Notes: generated from the sequence alone by a model not told the origin. A DNA stretch of 64,000 nucleotides from Acinetobacter populi (GCF_002174125.1 NZ_NEXX01000007.1:124001-188000); one strand, 5' to 3'. Shown: positions 8,846 through 18,210, numbered from the stretch's first letter. Made by a program: numbers and translations.

Positions 8846-9098
8846 TTAATGCGGTGGCTCTACTAGCATAAGTGTCAATTTTTTAACAATAGGCAATGCG
8901 AGCAATAGCACTGGAAAAGCAATCAGCCATGAAATGACCCAAGCCCCAATCCAATCTGGCAGGGTAAAATTGCTAAATCCGAGACTCTTTAAGGTACTGA
9001 TCATTGAAACCACGCAGGTCATCAACAAGGACAATAAAAAAGGCATCACAATGGGATTAAAACGAGCGGGTAATTTTTTTTAAATAAAAGTAATTCAT
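8846..9098 (-). pseudogene. DUF2798-family small membrane protein, frameshifted in an A8 run
   Basis: Downstream of the shift the frame reads KKLPARFNPIVMPFLLSLLM and continues with two hydrophobic segments (about VMPFLLSLLMTCVVSMIS and GAWVISWLIAFPVLLLALPIV), the DUF2798 pattern. In that frame a TAA stands directly before KKLPARF. ATG 9098, which has a GGAG ten bases upstream, is in another frame (MNYFYLKK...). Removing one A from the eight-A run (9074-9081) joins ATG 9098 to the domain and gives a normal 83-residue protein. It may be a real frameshift, a phase-variable tract, slippage at the run, or a sequencing error. The function of DUF2798 is unknown. Confidence 0.65.
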
Positions 9099-9110
9099 TA
9101 AGATTTATCT

Positions 9111-9218
9111 CCGTAAGCCAACCAACTTTTGCACCAATTAACGTCATCAAAAAGACATCACACAGTGCCACGCTCAGCTGGCATCTGTTGGTGCGTTGAT
9201 TAACGTAAACGCTTACGG
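9111..9218 (-). ncRNA. Candidate structured 5' leader of the DUF2798 gene
   Basis: On the minus strand three helices are perfectly nested: CCGTAAGC (9218-9211) with GCTTACGG (9118-9111), GCACCAA (9194-9188) with TTGGTGC (9137-9131), and TGCCA (9183-9179) with TGGCA (9170-9166). The outermost helix covers the first two bases of the GGAG ribosome-binding site at 9112-9109. A consensus promoter reads into it, giving a leader of roughly 130 nt. The arrangement fits a cis-regulatory RNA controlling translation. I do not recognise it as a known riboswitch class. Confidence 0.5.
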
Positions 9219-9238
9219 CATTTATTTTTGCGGTTTAA

Positions 9239-9267
9239 ATCCTATTCATCTACACACAAAATGTCAA
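9239..9267 (-). promoter_or_regulatory. Sigma-70 promoter for the DUF2798 leader
   Basis: On the minus strand TTGACA (9267-9262) and TAGGAT (9244-9239) are separated by exactly 17 bases. The predicted start is near 9232, just upstream of the nested helices. Confidence 0.65.
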
Positions 9268-9405
9268 GTTATAATAATAATCATCGCCACAACCATGAAT
9301 TTAAATTCTTTTAAAACATATTCATATAACAATATCTATAATTTAAATTAAGGATACTTAACTTTAGATTGCTTTTTTCAAGTGAATGCTACTAAAATAA
9401 ATTTA

Positions 9406-9533
9406 TCTTCAGGGCGAGGTGCAATTCCTCACCGGTGGTAAATTGCATCTTGCAAAAGCCCACGAGCGATTTTTTAAATTGCAGATTTGGTGTAAATCCA
9501 AAGCCGACGGTATAGTCCGGATGAAAGAAGACA
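9406..9533 (+). ncRNA. FMN riboswitch (RFN element)
   Basis: The conserved RFN blocks occur in order: CAGGGCGAGGTGCAATTCCT then CACCGGTGGTA, AAAGCCCACGAGCG, GGTGTAAATCCAAAGCCGAC, and TAGTCCGGATGAAAGAAGAC. It binds FMN and reduces ribB expression when flavin is plentiful. No U-tract hairpin is visible between the aptamer and the ribB start 95 bases later, so translational control is more likely than termination. Confidence 0.95.
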
Positions 9534-9627
9534 TTTCTCTAATAATCTTTAGTATTGTTGGAATACGCCTGCTTTTCTTAATATGTCCTGAAATGTTCCC
9601 ACGTATATTTTACGAGAGCGTTTCATT

Positions 9628-10287
9628 ATGTCTAGTTTACTTCCTGCCGAATTTTTTTACGCTGCACTTGCGCCTATCGAACAACGCATTGCACAAGCCT
9701 TGCTTGACCTAAAAGCAGGCAAACCTGTCTTGGTCATGGATGATTTTGATCGTGAAAACGAAGCCGATCTGATCATTGCTGCCGAAACCCTCACTGTGCC
9801 GACTATGGCACAAATGATCCGTGACGGTTCTGGTATTGTTTGTCTTTGTCTCACTGAACAACTGGCTAATCATCTGGAACTTTGTCCGATGGTGGAACAC
9901 AACTCCAGCCAATTCCAGACCGCATTTACCATTACCATTGAAGCCAAAGAAGGTGTAACCACTGGTGTTTCTGCACAGGATCGGGTCACCACAATCAAAG
10001 CAGCGATTAAAGACGGTGCCGTTGCTTCGGATTTAAACCGTCCGGGCCATGTATTTCCATTACGTGCACGCACAGGTGGCTTATTGACACGTCGAGGCCA
10101 TACCGAAGCCAGTGTCGATCTGGCAAGACTGGCAGGATTAAAACCTGCCGGTGTACTGGTTGAATTAACCAATTTTGATGGTTCTATGGCGAAGGGGCTA
10201 CAAGTGCTGTCTTATGCACAAACTCATCAGTTAACAGTATTAACCATTGAAGAAATTGTCAGTTATCGCTTAAGCAATAATGTTTGA
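9628..10287 (+). CDS. ribB: 3,4-dihydroxy-2-butanone 4-phosphate synthase
   Basis: RibB converts ribulose 5-phosphate into the four-carbon precursor of riboflavin. The 219-residue stand-alone protein has the acidic loop [11 protein letters not shown] at about 38-48, [27 protein letters not shown] and [14 protein letters not shown] with the catalytic histidine. There is no fused GTP cyclohydrolase II domain; that function is supplied by ribA near 52.5 kb. ATG 9628 lies behind an AGAG sequence that may be masked by the riboswitch in the FMN-bound state. Confidence 0.95.
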   Translation: MSSLLPAEFFYAALAPIEQRIAQALLDLKAGKPVLVMDDFDRENEADLIIAAETLTVPTMAQMIRDGSGIVCLCLTEQLANHLELCPMVEHNSSQFQTAFTITIEAKEGVTTGVSAQDRVTTIKAAIKDGAVASDLNRPGHVFPLRARTGGLLTRRGHTEASVDLARLAGLKPAGVLVELTNFDGSMAKGLQVLSYAQTHQLTVLTIEEIVSYRLSNNV

Positions 10288-10316
10288 TGAACTGCTCTTA
10301 TCATTCCCTTGATAAT

Positions 10317-10814
10317 TTATTCATCGTCATCAAATTCATTGATGTTCTGATGAATAAAACTCGCGCGTAACCAGGCCAGTTCATAGCTGGCTTGTGCCAA
10401 TGCCAGTACACGATTTTCAAATGCTTTCCATGTGGGTTTAATTTGTTGCTGTGTTAAACCCAAACCACTTTCTTCTGCACAGGACGGCATTTTTTCACAC
10501 AGCTTTAAGGCATGGTATAACTTACGTCCCACACTTGCATTGGGCATCAGTCGAATCCGCTTATGCTGTAAAAAATGCATAATCTTGATCAAGTTATACT
10601 CAGGCAACATTGGCACTAAAATTTGATCAAGCTGGGCATCTAAACGCTGCCACACCGCAGCTTTTTCTTCGGCGGTATAACGATTCCAGTTGATCACTTC
10701 ATGATTAAAACGTCGGCAGCCGCGACAGACACTATCACCAAAAACGGTTGAGCAGCGACCAGCACAAGGTGTCAATGCGCCAAGCGTGTGTGTTTTGATG
10801 ATCATATTTGACAT
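10317..10814 (-). CDS. DUF1289-domain protein with N-terminal cysteine cluster
   Basis: The 165-residue protein has the DUF1289 pattern PCAGRCSTVFGDSVCRGCRR followed by EVINW, with four cysteines that could bind a metal. The C-terminal 110 residues are helical, with an acidic end, and I do not recognise them. The function is unknown; the family includes YdhL-like small proteins. The gene stands divergent from trhO. Confidence 0.75.
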   Translation of the reverse strand: MSNMIIKTHTLGALTPCAGRCSTVFGDSVCRGCRRFNHEVINWNRYTAEEKAAVWQRLDAQLDQILVPMLPEYNLIKIMHFLQHKRIRLMPNASVGRKLYHALKLCEKMPSCAEESGLGLTQQQIKPTWKAFENRVLALAQASYELAWLRASFIHQNINEFDDDE

Positions 10815-10942
10815 GCAGCAACCTATCTCTATAACCCATATTTTGTATAGGGTTTTATCGCTTTATCTTTCATAATTCGCTAGAATAGCGCACTGATTTT
10901 TTTTATCAACCTAATAACTAACCTTATCTCGGAGTTAATCCC

Positions 10943-11878
10943 ATGAACGCTACTGTAGAACAGCTTGCACCTGTCGCAGCACAAGCGACCGACAACCAGT
11001 GGGTTGTGGCAGCACTTTATCAATTTCGTGAAGTTTCAGATCCAGCAGATTTACAACAACGCCTGCTTGATCTCGTAAAAACGATTAATTTGTGCGGCAC
11101 GCTGATTGTAGCAGGTGAAGGGATTAACGGCACAGTTGCAGGTGATCAACAGGCGATTGACACAATTCATCAATTTTTGATTGATGAAGGTTTCACGGCG
11201 ATGGAATATAAAGAATCTTTCAGCCATGATAAACCATTTCGTAAAATGAAAATCAAACTGAAAAAAGAAATTGTAACGCTGGGCGTAGAAGTTAAGCCCC
11301 GTGATTTGGTGGGTCATTATTTAAATCCGGAAGAATGGAACGAATTAATTGCGCAAGACGATGTGATTTTGATCGATACCCGTAATGACTACGAATATAA
11401 AGCGGGCACATTTAAAGGGGCGATTGATCCGAAAACCGAAACTTTCCGTGAATTCCCGGACTATGTACGTCAACAATTGGCAGATAAAAAAGATAAAAAA
11501 GTTGCCATGTTCTGTACGGGTGGAATTCGCTGTGAAAAATCGACTTCCCTACTTTTACAAGAAGGTTTTAAAGAAGTTTATCACCTTAAAGGTGGTATTT
11601 TAAAATACCTTGAAGAAACCCCACCAGAAAAAAGCCTGTGGGAAGGTGAATGTTTTGTTTTTGATGGTCGTACTGCGGTTACACATGGTGTTCAAGAAGG
11701 CATTCATGAAAAATGTCATGCCTGTGGTTGGCCTGTCACACCAGAAGAACAAGCCTTGCCAAGTTATGAACATGGCGTTTCCTGTATCCATTGCATCGAC
11801 AAAACCACTGAAAAACAAAAACAGGGTTTCCGTATGCGTCAGGCACAAATCGTCGCAGCAAAACGCAAACGTCTGTAA
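10943..11878 (+). CDS. trhO: tRNA uridine(34) hydroxylase, rhodanese-type
   Basis: TrhO (YceA family) carries out prephenate-independent hydroxylation of uridine 34 in tRNA, the step before 5-methoxy- or carboxymethoxyuridine formation. The 311-residue protein has an N-terminal UPF0176 domain, a rhodanese domain starting near residue 128 with the active-site loop CTGGIRCEKS (Cys191), and a C-terminal zinc-type cysteine pattern (CHAC...CIHC). A strong CGGAG ribosome-binding site precedes ATG 10943. Confidence 0.92.
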   Translation: MNATVEQLAPVAAQATDNQWVVAALYQFREVSDPADLQQRLLDLVKTINLCGTLIVAGEGINGTVAGDQQAIDTIHQFLIDEGFTAMEYKESFSHDKPFRKMKIKLKKEIVTLGVEVKPRDLVGHYLNPEEWNELIAQDDVILIDTRNDYEYKAGTFKGAIDPKTETFREFPDYVRQQLADKKDKKVAMFCTGGIRCEKSTSLLLQEGFKEVYHLKGGILKYLEETPPEKSLWEGECFVFDGRTAVTHGVQEGIHEKCHACGWPVTPEEQALPSYEHGVSCIHCIDKTTEKQKQGFRMRQAQIVAAKRKRL

Positions 11879-11903
11879 TCTATATATCTAGCAGTATTTT
11901 CCA

Positions 11904-11930
11904 TGCCATAGCTTGTCTATGGCATTTTTA
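11904..11930 (+). terminator. Terminator after trhO
   Basis: TGCCATAG and CTATGGCA form a perfect stem with a 5-base loop, followed by TTTTTA, 26 bases after the trhO stop. Confidence 0.85.
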
Positions 11931-11942
11931 TGTTTATAGTAT

Positions 11943-12086
11943 TTATTTTATTGAATTAAGAATCGCCTGAAACTTCTCACAGTCTATCGGATTATCATAA
12001 GGACAATTGGCAACATGACGTAATGTACGGCCTAAAATATCCAGTTCGACAATCATTTGATCAATTTTAACTTGTACACTGTCAGT
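11943..12086 (-). pseudogene. C-terminal remnant of a MerR-family regulator
   Basis: In one minus-strand frame, with a TAA directly upstream and no usable start, the sequence reads VKIDQMIVELDILGRTLRHV, then ANCPYDNPIDCEKFQAILNS and IK before a stop. A long helix ending in a small Cys-containing tail matches the C-terminal coiled coil and effector region of MerR regulators. The DNA-binding half is missing. The call rests on pattern recognition of a 47-residue fragment. Confidence 0.45.
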
Positions 12087-12123
12087 TTAGCTTCATTTAT
12101 GATCATTTCAATATGGAATTTAT

Positions 12124-12786
12124 ATGGATACTGAATTTTGGCAACAACGCTGGCACAACCATCAGATAGGTTTTCATCAGGCACGGGTTAATCCTTACCT
12201 CATTCAATATATTAAAAATTTTAAATTACCTAAACATGCACGTATCTTTGTGCCTTTATGCGGCAAGACTCTAGATATCTCATGGTTACTGGCACAAGGG
12301 TATCGGGTTTGTGCCATAGAACTAAGTTCGCTTGCGATTGAACAGCTGTTTAGCGAACTTGATATTCCCTATCAGATAACTGTACAAGACCAGTTACACT
12401 ATTATCAGGCAGAACATCTGGATGTGTATGTCGGGAATATCTTTGATTTACAACAGAATCAATTAGATCAAGTTGATGCCATTTATGATCGGGCTGCTCT
12501 CGTGGCGCTGCCTTTAGATATGCGCAAAAAGTACACACAACATTTAATTCAACTCACACAAGCTGCGCCCCAGCTATTAATTAGCTATGACTACCCCCAA
12601 CAGCTTTATGCAGGCCCACCCTTTGCAGTATCTGAGCATGAAATTCTGCGACATTATCAGTCCAGCTATGAGATTACCTTGTTACAGCGACATGTGCTAA
12701 TCGAAGATAAACTGGCAGAAAAGTTTAAGGGTCAAGGGACAATTGATGAAAATATCTGGCAACTGATGCCAAAACCCCATCGATAA
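12124..12786 (+). CDS. tpm: Thiopurine S-methyltransferase family protein
   Basis: This 220-residue SAM-dependent methyltransferase begins FWQQRWHNHQIGFHQ, the typical TPMT opening. Next comes the SAM site FVPLCGKTLDISWLLAQGY followed by VCAIELS, and then the conserved DAIYDRAALVALP. Bacterial members methylate thiopurines and also selenium or tellurium compounds; the natural substrate here is not shown. A GGAA sequence lies just before ATG 12124. Confidence 0.9.
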   Translation: MDTEFWQQRWHNHQIGFHQARVNPYLIQYIKNFKLPKHARIFVPLCGKTLDISWLLAQGYRVCAIELSSLAIEQLFSELDIPYQITVQDQLHYYQAEHLDVYVGNIFDLQQNQLDQVDAIYDRAALVALPLDMRKKYTQHLIQLTQAAPQLLISYDYPQQLYAGPPFAVSEHEILRHYQSSYEITLLQRHVLIEDKLAEKFKGQGTIDENIWQLMPKPHR

Positions 12787-12873
12787 TGTCAAAACAAAAT
12801 AACCTAAAACATCTGGTATTTATCATATTTCTTTTGCAAACTTTTAATCCCTTATCAACATCAAATATATAGC

Positions 12874-13485
12874 ATGGATTTAAAAGAATGGGTCTTAAAT
12901 ATCATGGAACAACTAGGCTATTTAGGTATTGCCCTGCTGATGTTTCTGGATAATATTTTTCCACCTATTCCCTCAGAAATCATTATGCCCTCGGCCGGTT
13001 ATACTGCCTCACAGGGGCAACTACAATTGTTTGGTGTGATTATTGCCGGTAGTATCGGCTCAATACTCGCTGCGGCAGTGTTGTACTGGATTGGACGAAA
13101 AATCCCTAAGTCTGTTCTGTTCAATTGGGTTGATCGTTATGGCAAATATCTGTTTATCAAATCCACAGATGTCAGCAAGGCATTGCATTGGTTCGAGCAA
13201 TATGGTCATCGTATTGTGTTTTTTGGCCGGATGATTCCAGCAATTCGTTCCCTGATTAGTATCCCAGCTGGAATCAGTGGTATGCCTTTTGGAAAATTCA
13301 TACTGTACAGTAGTGTCGGCACACTGATCTGGACGACATTTTTAGCCTGTATAGGATTTTATTTCGGTGAAAATCAGGCACTGATGCACAGTGTATTAAA
13401 CAAGGCTGGCTTGGTGATCTTAATAGGATTGGTTGCTTATTTAATGCTATTTTTATATAAAAAGTTGGCTAAAAAACACCATTAA
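12874..13485 (+). CDS. DedA-family membrane protein
   Basis: The 203-residue integral membrane protein has four or five hydrophobic segments and the DedA/VTT signatures: FLDNIFPPIPSEIIMP near the N terminus and FFGRMIPAIRSLISIPAGIS in the middle. DedA proteins help flip undecaprenyl phosphate or phospholipids and affect envelope integrity and polymyxin response. The exact substrate cannot be read from the sequence. It is 87 bases after tpm and may have its own promoter. Confidence 0.9.
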   Translation: MDLKEWVLNIMEQLGYLGIALLMFLDNIFPPIPSEIIMPSAGYTASQGQLQLFGVIIAGSIGSILAAAVLYWIGRKIPKSVLFNWVDRYGKYLFIKSTDVSKALHWFEQYGHRIVFFGRMIPAIRSLISIPAGISGMPFGKFILYSSVGTLIWTTFLACIGFYFGENQALMHSVLNKAGLVILIGLVAYLMLFLYKKLAKKHH

Positions 13486-13535
13486 AAATGGCAAATCCAA
13501 TGCTATCCATTGAATCTGCCATACTTATTTTCTAA

Positions 13536-14765
13536 TTAACCAAATATTTTAAGAAACGCCTGAATCACCACCACATTGACCAGATCGATAAAGAATGCAC
13601 CGACCAAAGGTACAATCAAAAAGGCTTTATGCGATGGGCCATACATATTGGTAATGGCCTGCATATTGGCAATGGCATTGGCTGTTCCGCCCATACCAAA
13701 ACCACATAAGCCCGCACCCAATACGGCTGAATCGTAATTACTGCCCATGACCTTAAATGTTACATAGACAGCAAAAAGCCACATTGCAACAGTTTGTGCA
13801 ATCAATAAGATAATCATTGGCAGAGCCAAATCAGTCAATTGCCATAATTTTAAGGACACCAGTGCCATTGCCAAGAATAATGCCAAAGCGGTATTACCAA
13901 ATACATCAATTGCACGATCAAAAATTTGACGTTTAAATACAGTTTCCAGAACATTACGAATAATAATGCCGCCACCTAAAGCCCAGACAAAAGTCGGCAA
14001 CTCAAATACTGTATCCACCGTTAAATCACGCATAATATTGGCAAACGCCAGCGCAAAAGCAAACATACCCAAAGTTGAAATCGCATTGTCTGAGGTAATC
14101 AACCGAACGCGTTTAGGTTGTTCAAAAATATATTCCGGTTCAGTCGATACCTGACTATTACTGTCCTGCTCTTTTTGCTGATTGATGGGCGAAGCAAGAT
14201 GATGCTTACGAATCAGATATCTGGCCAAAGGACCACCCATCAAACCACCAATCACCATACCAAAAGTAGCACTGGCAATCCCCATGGGTAACGCGCCTTC
14301 GATACCATATTTGGTTTCAAAGATTGGTCCCCATGCACCTGCTGTACCCAAACCACCAATCAGTGCAATTGATCCGGCAACGACACCCATCAATGGTTCC
14401 AGACCAACAGCTTTTGCCACGATCATACCCACACCATTTTGCACCACAACAAATGCAGAAATCGCAACCAGGAAAATGACCAAGGGTTTGCCGCCTTCGC
14501 GCAGTTTGGCAAAATTTGCACTTAAACCAATTGATGCAAAAAACATCAGCATAAATGTATCTTGCATCAATTTATTTACAGAGACCGTATAGCCGAAATA
14601 ATTATGCAATATGAAAAAGATAATCGCACCAATCAAACCACCTGCAACAGGCTCGGGAATATTATATTTTGTCAGGAAAGGGATTTTTTTATTTAAGATA
14701 CGTCCGGTATAGAGCACCAAAACCGCAAGCATTAAACTAAAAGTAGGATTCAGAATATATTCCAT
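13536..14765 (-). CDS. gltS: Sodium/glutamate symporter
   Basis: The 409-residue transporter has about ten hydrophobic segments in two inverted repeats. It includes GGLGTAGAWGPIF and GLCGFGMGGTANAIANMQAI, the two pore-loop blocks of the ESS (GltS) family, which import glutamate with Na+. The central loop between the repeats is hydrophilic (SPINQQKEQDSNSQ). ATG 14765 follows AGGAGTG. It faces the DedA gene tail to tail. A long nested inverted repeat lies about 200 bases upstream. Confidence 0.93.
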   Translation of the reverse strand: MEYILNPTFSLMLAVLVLYTGRILNKKIPFLTKYNIPEPVAGGLIGAIIFFILHNYFGYTVSVNKLMQDTFMLMFFASIGLSANFAKLREGGKPLVIFLVAISAFVVVQNGVGMIVAKAVGLEPLMGVVAGSIALIGGLGTAGAWGPIFETKYGIEGALPMGIASATFGMVIGGLMGGPLARYLIRKHHLASPINQQKEQDSNSQVSTEPEYIFEQPKRVRLITSDNAISTLGMFAFALAFANIMRDLTVDTVFELPTFVWALGGGIIIRNVLETVFKRQIFDRAIDVFGNTALALFLAMALVSLKLWQLTDLALPMIILLIAQTVAMWLFAVYVTFKVMGSNYDSAVLGAGLCGFGMGGTANAIANMQAITNMYGPSHKAFLIVPLVGAFFIDLVNVVVIQAFLKIFG

Positions 14766-14968
14766 CCAACACTCCTATTTATATAGATTCATTTATACAG
14801 ATGATGAAAATCATAAATGATTGAAAATGAACTAATCTAAAGATGTAGATTGTGATTAGAATAGCCGATAATACCCAAGCAATGAGATCGGGTAAAATTA
14901 AAGACGGGAGATGATACCTGATAAATCCTTTATCGTCACAAATTTATTTATTTTTATGGGAAAAATAA

Positions 14969-15069
14969 AAGAGTAATCCCTAAATTCAGGACGTGGCGAA
15001 TATCGATATAATGTCTAAAGCAGTCACTTCAAACGATTAATCTCGCCAACCTGAACAGGCATTACTCTT
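14969..15069. repeat. Nested long inverted repeat upstream of gltS
   Basis: Three inverted-repeat pairs are nested in order: AAGAGTAAT (14969) with ATTACTCTT (15061), TTCAGG (14985) with CCTGAA (15050), and GGCGA (14995) with TCGCC (15043). A further palindrome ATATCGATAT occurs inside. The gap 14766-15089 has no gene. The structure lies between the gltS start and the UPF0149 stop and could be the UPF0149 3' end, the gltS leader, or a small mobile remnant. Confidence 0.55.
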
Positions 15070-15089
15070 ATTTTAAAGCAAGATGCAGA

Positions 15090-15629
15090 TCAAGCACTTG
15101 GTGCATGATAAAGCAAATAAATTTCGGTTAAATTATCCGGAATTTCCTGAGCAAGATCATCCATCAACTGACCATTGCGGCGGAAGGATTCCATTTGTGG
15201 ATCTTCTTCATCAATGCCACTAAACACCATGATCGGCAATGTCAGTTCAACCAGATTATCTTCCAGCTCTGGAACAAACCATGCTTCTTCGTTAAGAAAC
15301 ATCGCATCGACAAAACCAACACTCCAGTCGCCTAGACTTGAATCGACATCCGCTTCTTCGATTTCGAAAGGAAATTCGATTAATTCTTCATTCGCCAGTG
15401 TTTGCTGAATATCTGCAAGCCAAAGCTCGATCTGTTCAATTACCTGCTTGGGAACTTGTTTGTCCTGCTCATCGAATAATAAAGACAGCCAATTTGTTAA
15501 TGCCGGACCCACTGCAACAGCACATAAGAAACCATGTGTAGCAGCAAAATCTAAACCAAATTCGTTATTTTCACCATCCAAGTAATCACTTAACTTGTCT
15601 AAATCTAATGCTGCCATACCATTGCCCAT
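15090..15629 (-). CDS. UPF0149 (YecA/YgfB) family protein
   Basis: The acidic 179-residue protein has the UPF0149 hallmarks: DLDKLSDYLDGENNEF near the start, THGFLCAVAVGP, and a C-terminal segment ending EIYLLYHAPSA. The terminal zinc-binding SEC-C motif of longer YecA proteins is absent. In Pseudomonas a YgfB homologue modulates antibiotic-response gene expression; nothing here shows whether this one does. The start is unclear because ATGs at 15629 and 15617 are both possible. It follows the small acidic gene by 36 bases and is probably in the same operon. Confidence 0.82.
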   Translation of the reverse strand: MGNGMAALDLDKLSDYLDGENNEFGLDFAATHGFLCAVAVGPALTNWLSLLFDEQDKQVPKQVIEQIELWLADIQQTLANEELIEFPFEIEEADVDSSLGDWSVGFVDAMFLNEEAWFVPELEDNLVELTLPIMVFSGIDEEDPQMESFRRNGQLMDDLAQEIPDNLTEIYLLYHAPSA

Positions 15630-15665
15630 CCCACAAAAACATCACTACTCAATTTGAACAACGGA

Positions 15666-15875
15666 TTAATCTTCATCATCGTCCAGATCGTCGTCATCGA
15701 AATCATAATCAAATTCTTTTAACTCGCGCTGTAAACGACGCTCTGCTAAAAGATCATCAATCAATCGACGTTTTTCCAATGACTCCTTTGCACTGATTTT
15801 ACTGGCAGTTTCATCAAACTGCGTATCATCATCAGAAAAGTTATCATCTAATTCAAAATCTTGAGAACTCGCCAC
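15666..15875 (-). CDS. Small acidic protein, PA3496-like putative envelope-integrity family
   Basis: The 69-residue protein is acidic at both ends (FELDDNFSDDDTQFD and FDYDFDDDDLDDDED), with a basic helix between them (KRRLIDDLLAERRLQRELKE). This matches the small PA3496-type family, whose role is poorly defined. It is the first gene of a minus-strand pair with the UPF0149 gene. The 376 bases upstream are shared with rpoD. Confidence 0.65.
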   Translation of the reverse strand: MASSQDFELDDNFSDDDTQFDETASKISAKESLEKRRLIDDLLAERRLQRELKEFDYDFDDDDLDDDED

Positions 15876-16251
15876 GCAAATTACCCCAAATAAAAAATGA
15901 GAGCGTTAGCCGCTATTTATCTGGGCTAAATAAAATTGTCAAGCACTAAATATTAATTAACTGTTTTTTATAAGATTAATCCCTATGTTACAATTTGGTT
16001 TTTTACCATCGGTTCAAATTTTTTAGGGCTAGCCGATTTCTCCGATTTCGATATCATTTAAACTTGAAATTTAAAAATTTATCCCAATATTGCAAGGATC
16101 AACGAATTACTGACCTAGTCAAGTACCGGGTTTTTAGGCGTATGGTGCAAAATTTTTCTACATAAAACCGTTGTTGTAAAATTACAACAGTGGTTTTTGT
16201 GCTATGATGCACTGTTTCACGATCACAGATTCAAAACAAGAGTGAGCTAAG
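15876..16251. promoter_or_regulatory. Divergent control region between the small acidic gene and rpoD
   Basis: This 376-base gap has no reading frame of note. A perfect inverted repeat GTTGTAA-AA-TTACAAC at 16173-16188 lies just ahead of an extended -10 element TGCTATGAT at 16200-16208, which I take as the rpoD promoter. Its start would fall about 36 bases before the rpoD ATG. The inverted repeat overlaps the -35 position and could be an operator. Confidence 0.45.
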
Positions 16252-18144
16252 ATGAGCGATATGCATTCCCCGACCTCTCAAGTTGCGGCATTAATTAGCC
16301 GAGGCAAGGAGCAGGGTTATTTAACTTACGCTGAGGTTAACGATCATCTCCCGGACTCGATTACCGAAAGTGAGCAAATTGAAGATATCATTCAAATGCT
16401 TAATGACGTCGGTATTCCGGTTCACGAGCGCGCTCCAGAATCTGATGACATGATGCTGGAAGATTCACCGGATGCCGGTGATGAAGTTGCAGCAGAAGAA
16501 GCAGCAGCTGTGCTTGCTTCGGTAGAAAGTGAGCCAGGTCGTACCACCGACCCAGTACGTATGTATATGCGTGAAATGGGTACGGTTGAACTGTTAACAC
16601 GTGAAGGTGAAATCAGTATTGCCAAACGGATTGAAGACGGGATCCGTGATGTTCTACATGCCATCGCTTACTGGCCGAATACTGTAGAAGTCGTTTTAAA
16701 CGAATATAAAGAAACACTGACAGACGAACCACAACGTCGTTTAGCCGATGTATTATCCGGCTATCTTGATTTGGAATCAGAAGAAGAAATTCCAGAAGTG
16801 CTTGAAGATGAAGCACTAGATGACGATGATGAAAGCACGAGCACATCGACCAAAGACGTTAAACTTGATGATGACGACGAAGAAGATGAAGAATCTTCGG
16901 ATGACAGTGATTCTGAAGGTGAATCTGGTCCGGATCCTGAAATTGCCAGACAACGTTTTAACGAACTGGAAAATATCTGGAACGAAACCAAAGCTGTCTT
17001 GGCCAAACATGGTCGTAATAGCCCAGAAGGTAAAGCACAACTTGAGGCAATGGCGTCCATCTTTATGATGTTTAAGCTGACCCCTCGTTTATTTGATCTG
17101 GTTTCCGAAATGATTCGTGGCACTCATGATCAAATCCGCTTTAACGAAAAAGAAATCATGCGCTATAGTATCCGCCGTGGTCGTATGAGCCGTGATCTAT
17201 TCCGTAATACCTTCCCAGGTAACGAGTCTAACCAGGCTTGGATTGAAGAACAAATCAATGCTGTAGACAGCAATATTAAAGGCCATCTTGAAAAAGTTCG
17301 CCCTGACATTTTGGCTTTCCAGCAAAAGATTGGCGAAATTGAAAACGAGCTGGGTCTGAGTGTTAAAGAAATCAAAGATATTTCCAAACGTATGGCAATT
17401 GGTGAAGCAAAAGCACGCCGTGCCAAAAAAGAAATGGTTGAAGCCAACTTGCGTCTGGTGATTTCGATTGCTAAAAAATATACCAACCGTGGCTTACAAT
17501 TCCTTGATTTAATTCAGGAAGGTAACATTGGTCTGATGAAAGCGGTAGATAAATTTGAATATCGCCGTGGTTATAAATTCTCGACTTATGCAACATGGTG
17601 GATTCGTCAGGCAATCACCCGTTCGATTGCCGATCAGGCACGGACCATTCGTATTCCAGTGCATATGATTGAAACCATCAACAAGATCAATCGTGTACAA
17701 CGTCAGCTTTTACAGGAAATGGGTCGTGAACCGACACCTGAGGAACTGGGCGAACGTCTGGAAATGGACGAAGTCAAAATCCGTAAAGTGTTAAAAATCG
17801 CCAAAGAACCAATTTCGATGGAAACACCGATTGGGGATGATGAAGATTCGCATCTTGGTGATTTTATCGAAGATCAAAACATCACCTCTCCGGTTGATGC
17901 AGCGACTTCAGAAGGTCTACGTGAAGCAACTCGTGAAGTCTTGGAAAACCTGACTGAACGTGAAGCGAAAGTATTAAAAATGCGTTTTGGTATTGATATG
18001 CCAACCGACCATACCTTGGAAGAAGTCGGCAAACAGTTTGATGTAACACGTGAGCGTATTCGTCAGATTGAAGCCAAGGCATTACGCAAATTACGCCACC
18101 CTTCCCGTTCAGAACATTTACGTTCATTCCTTGAGAATGACTAA
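16252..18144 (+). CDS. rpoD: RNA polymerase primary sigma factor (sigma-70)
   Basis: The 630-residue protein has the full domain order. Region 1.1 spans about 1-85 and region 1.2 contains [21 protein letters not shown] non-conserved region has a strongly acidic, Ser/Asp-rich stretch around 190-225. Region 2 contains [20 protein letters not shown], region 3 follows, and region 4 contains the helix-turn-helix [20 protein letters not shown]. It directs RNA polymerase to housekeeping promoters. Length and sequence are normal. A terminator lies about 67 bases after the stop. Confidence 0.98.
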   Translation: MSDMHSPTSQVAALISRGKEQGYLTYAEVNDHLPDSITESEQIEDIIQMLNDVGIPVHERAPESDDMMLEDSPDAGDEVAAEEAAAVLASVESEPGRTTDPVRMYMREMGTVELLTREGEISIAKRIEDGIRDVLHAIAYWPNTVEVVLNEYKETLTDEPQRRLADVLSGYLDLESEEEIPEVLEDEALDDDDESTSTSTKDVKLDDDDEEDEESSDDSDSEGESGPDPEIARQRFNELENIWNETKAVLAKHGRNSPEGKAQLEAMASIFMMFKLTPRLFDLVSEMIRGTHDQIRFNEKEIMRYSIRRGRMSRDLFRNTFPGNESNQAWIEEQINAVDSNIKGHLEKVRPDILAFQQKIGEIENELGLSVKEIKDISKRMAIGEAKARRAKKEMVEANLRLVISIAKKYTNRGLQFLDLIQEGNIGLMKAVDKFEYRRGYKFSTYATWWIRQAITRSIADQARTIRIPVHMIETINKINRVQRQLLQEMGREPTPEELGERLEMDEVKIRKVLKIAKEPISMETPIGDDEDSHLGDFIEDQNITSPVDAATSEGLREATREVLENLTEREAKVLKMRFGIDMPTDHTLEEVGKQFDVTRERIRQIEAKALRKLRHPSRSEHLRSFLEND

Positions 18145-18210
18145 ATGGGCATCATGCCGATGGGGTATTGAAATATGATCATTCAGCCCCATTAAATGAA
18201 AAGAAACATA

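Noticed and set aside
14961..15089. Possible 6S RNA, because a UPF0149 gene is adjacent
   Set aside because: The structured stretch is only about 100 nt and lacks the central bubble and length of 6S RNA; zapA and ygfA are not nearby.
16761..17123. Serine-rich minus-strand frame inside rpoD
   Set aside because: It is the antisense of the Asp/Glu-rich region of sigma-70 and not a gene.
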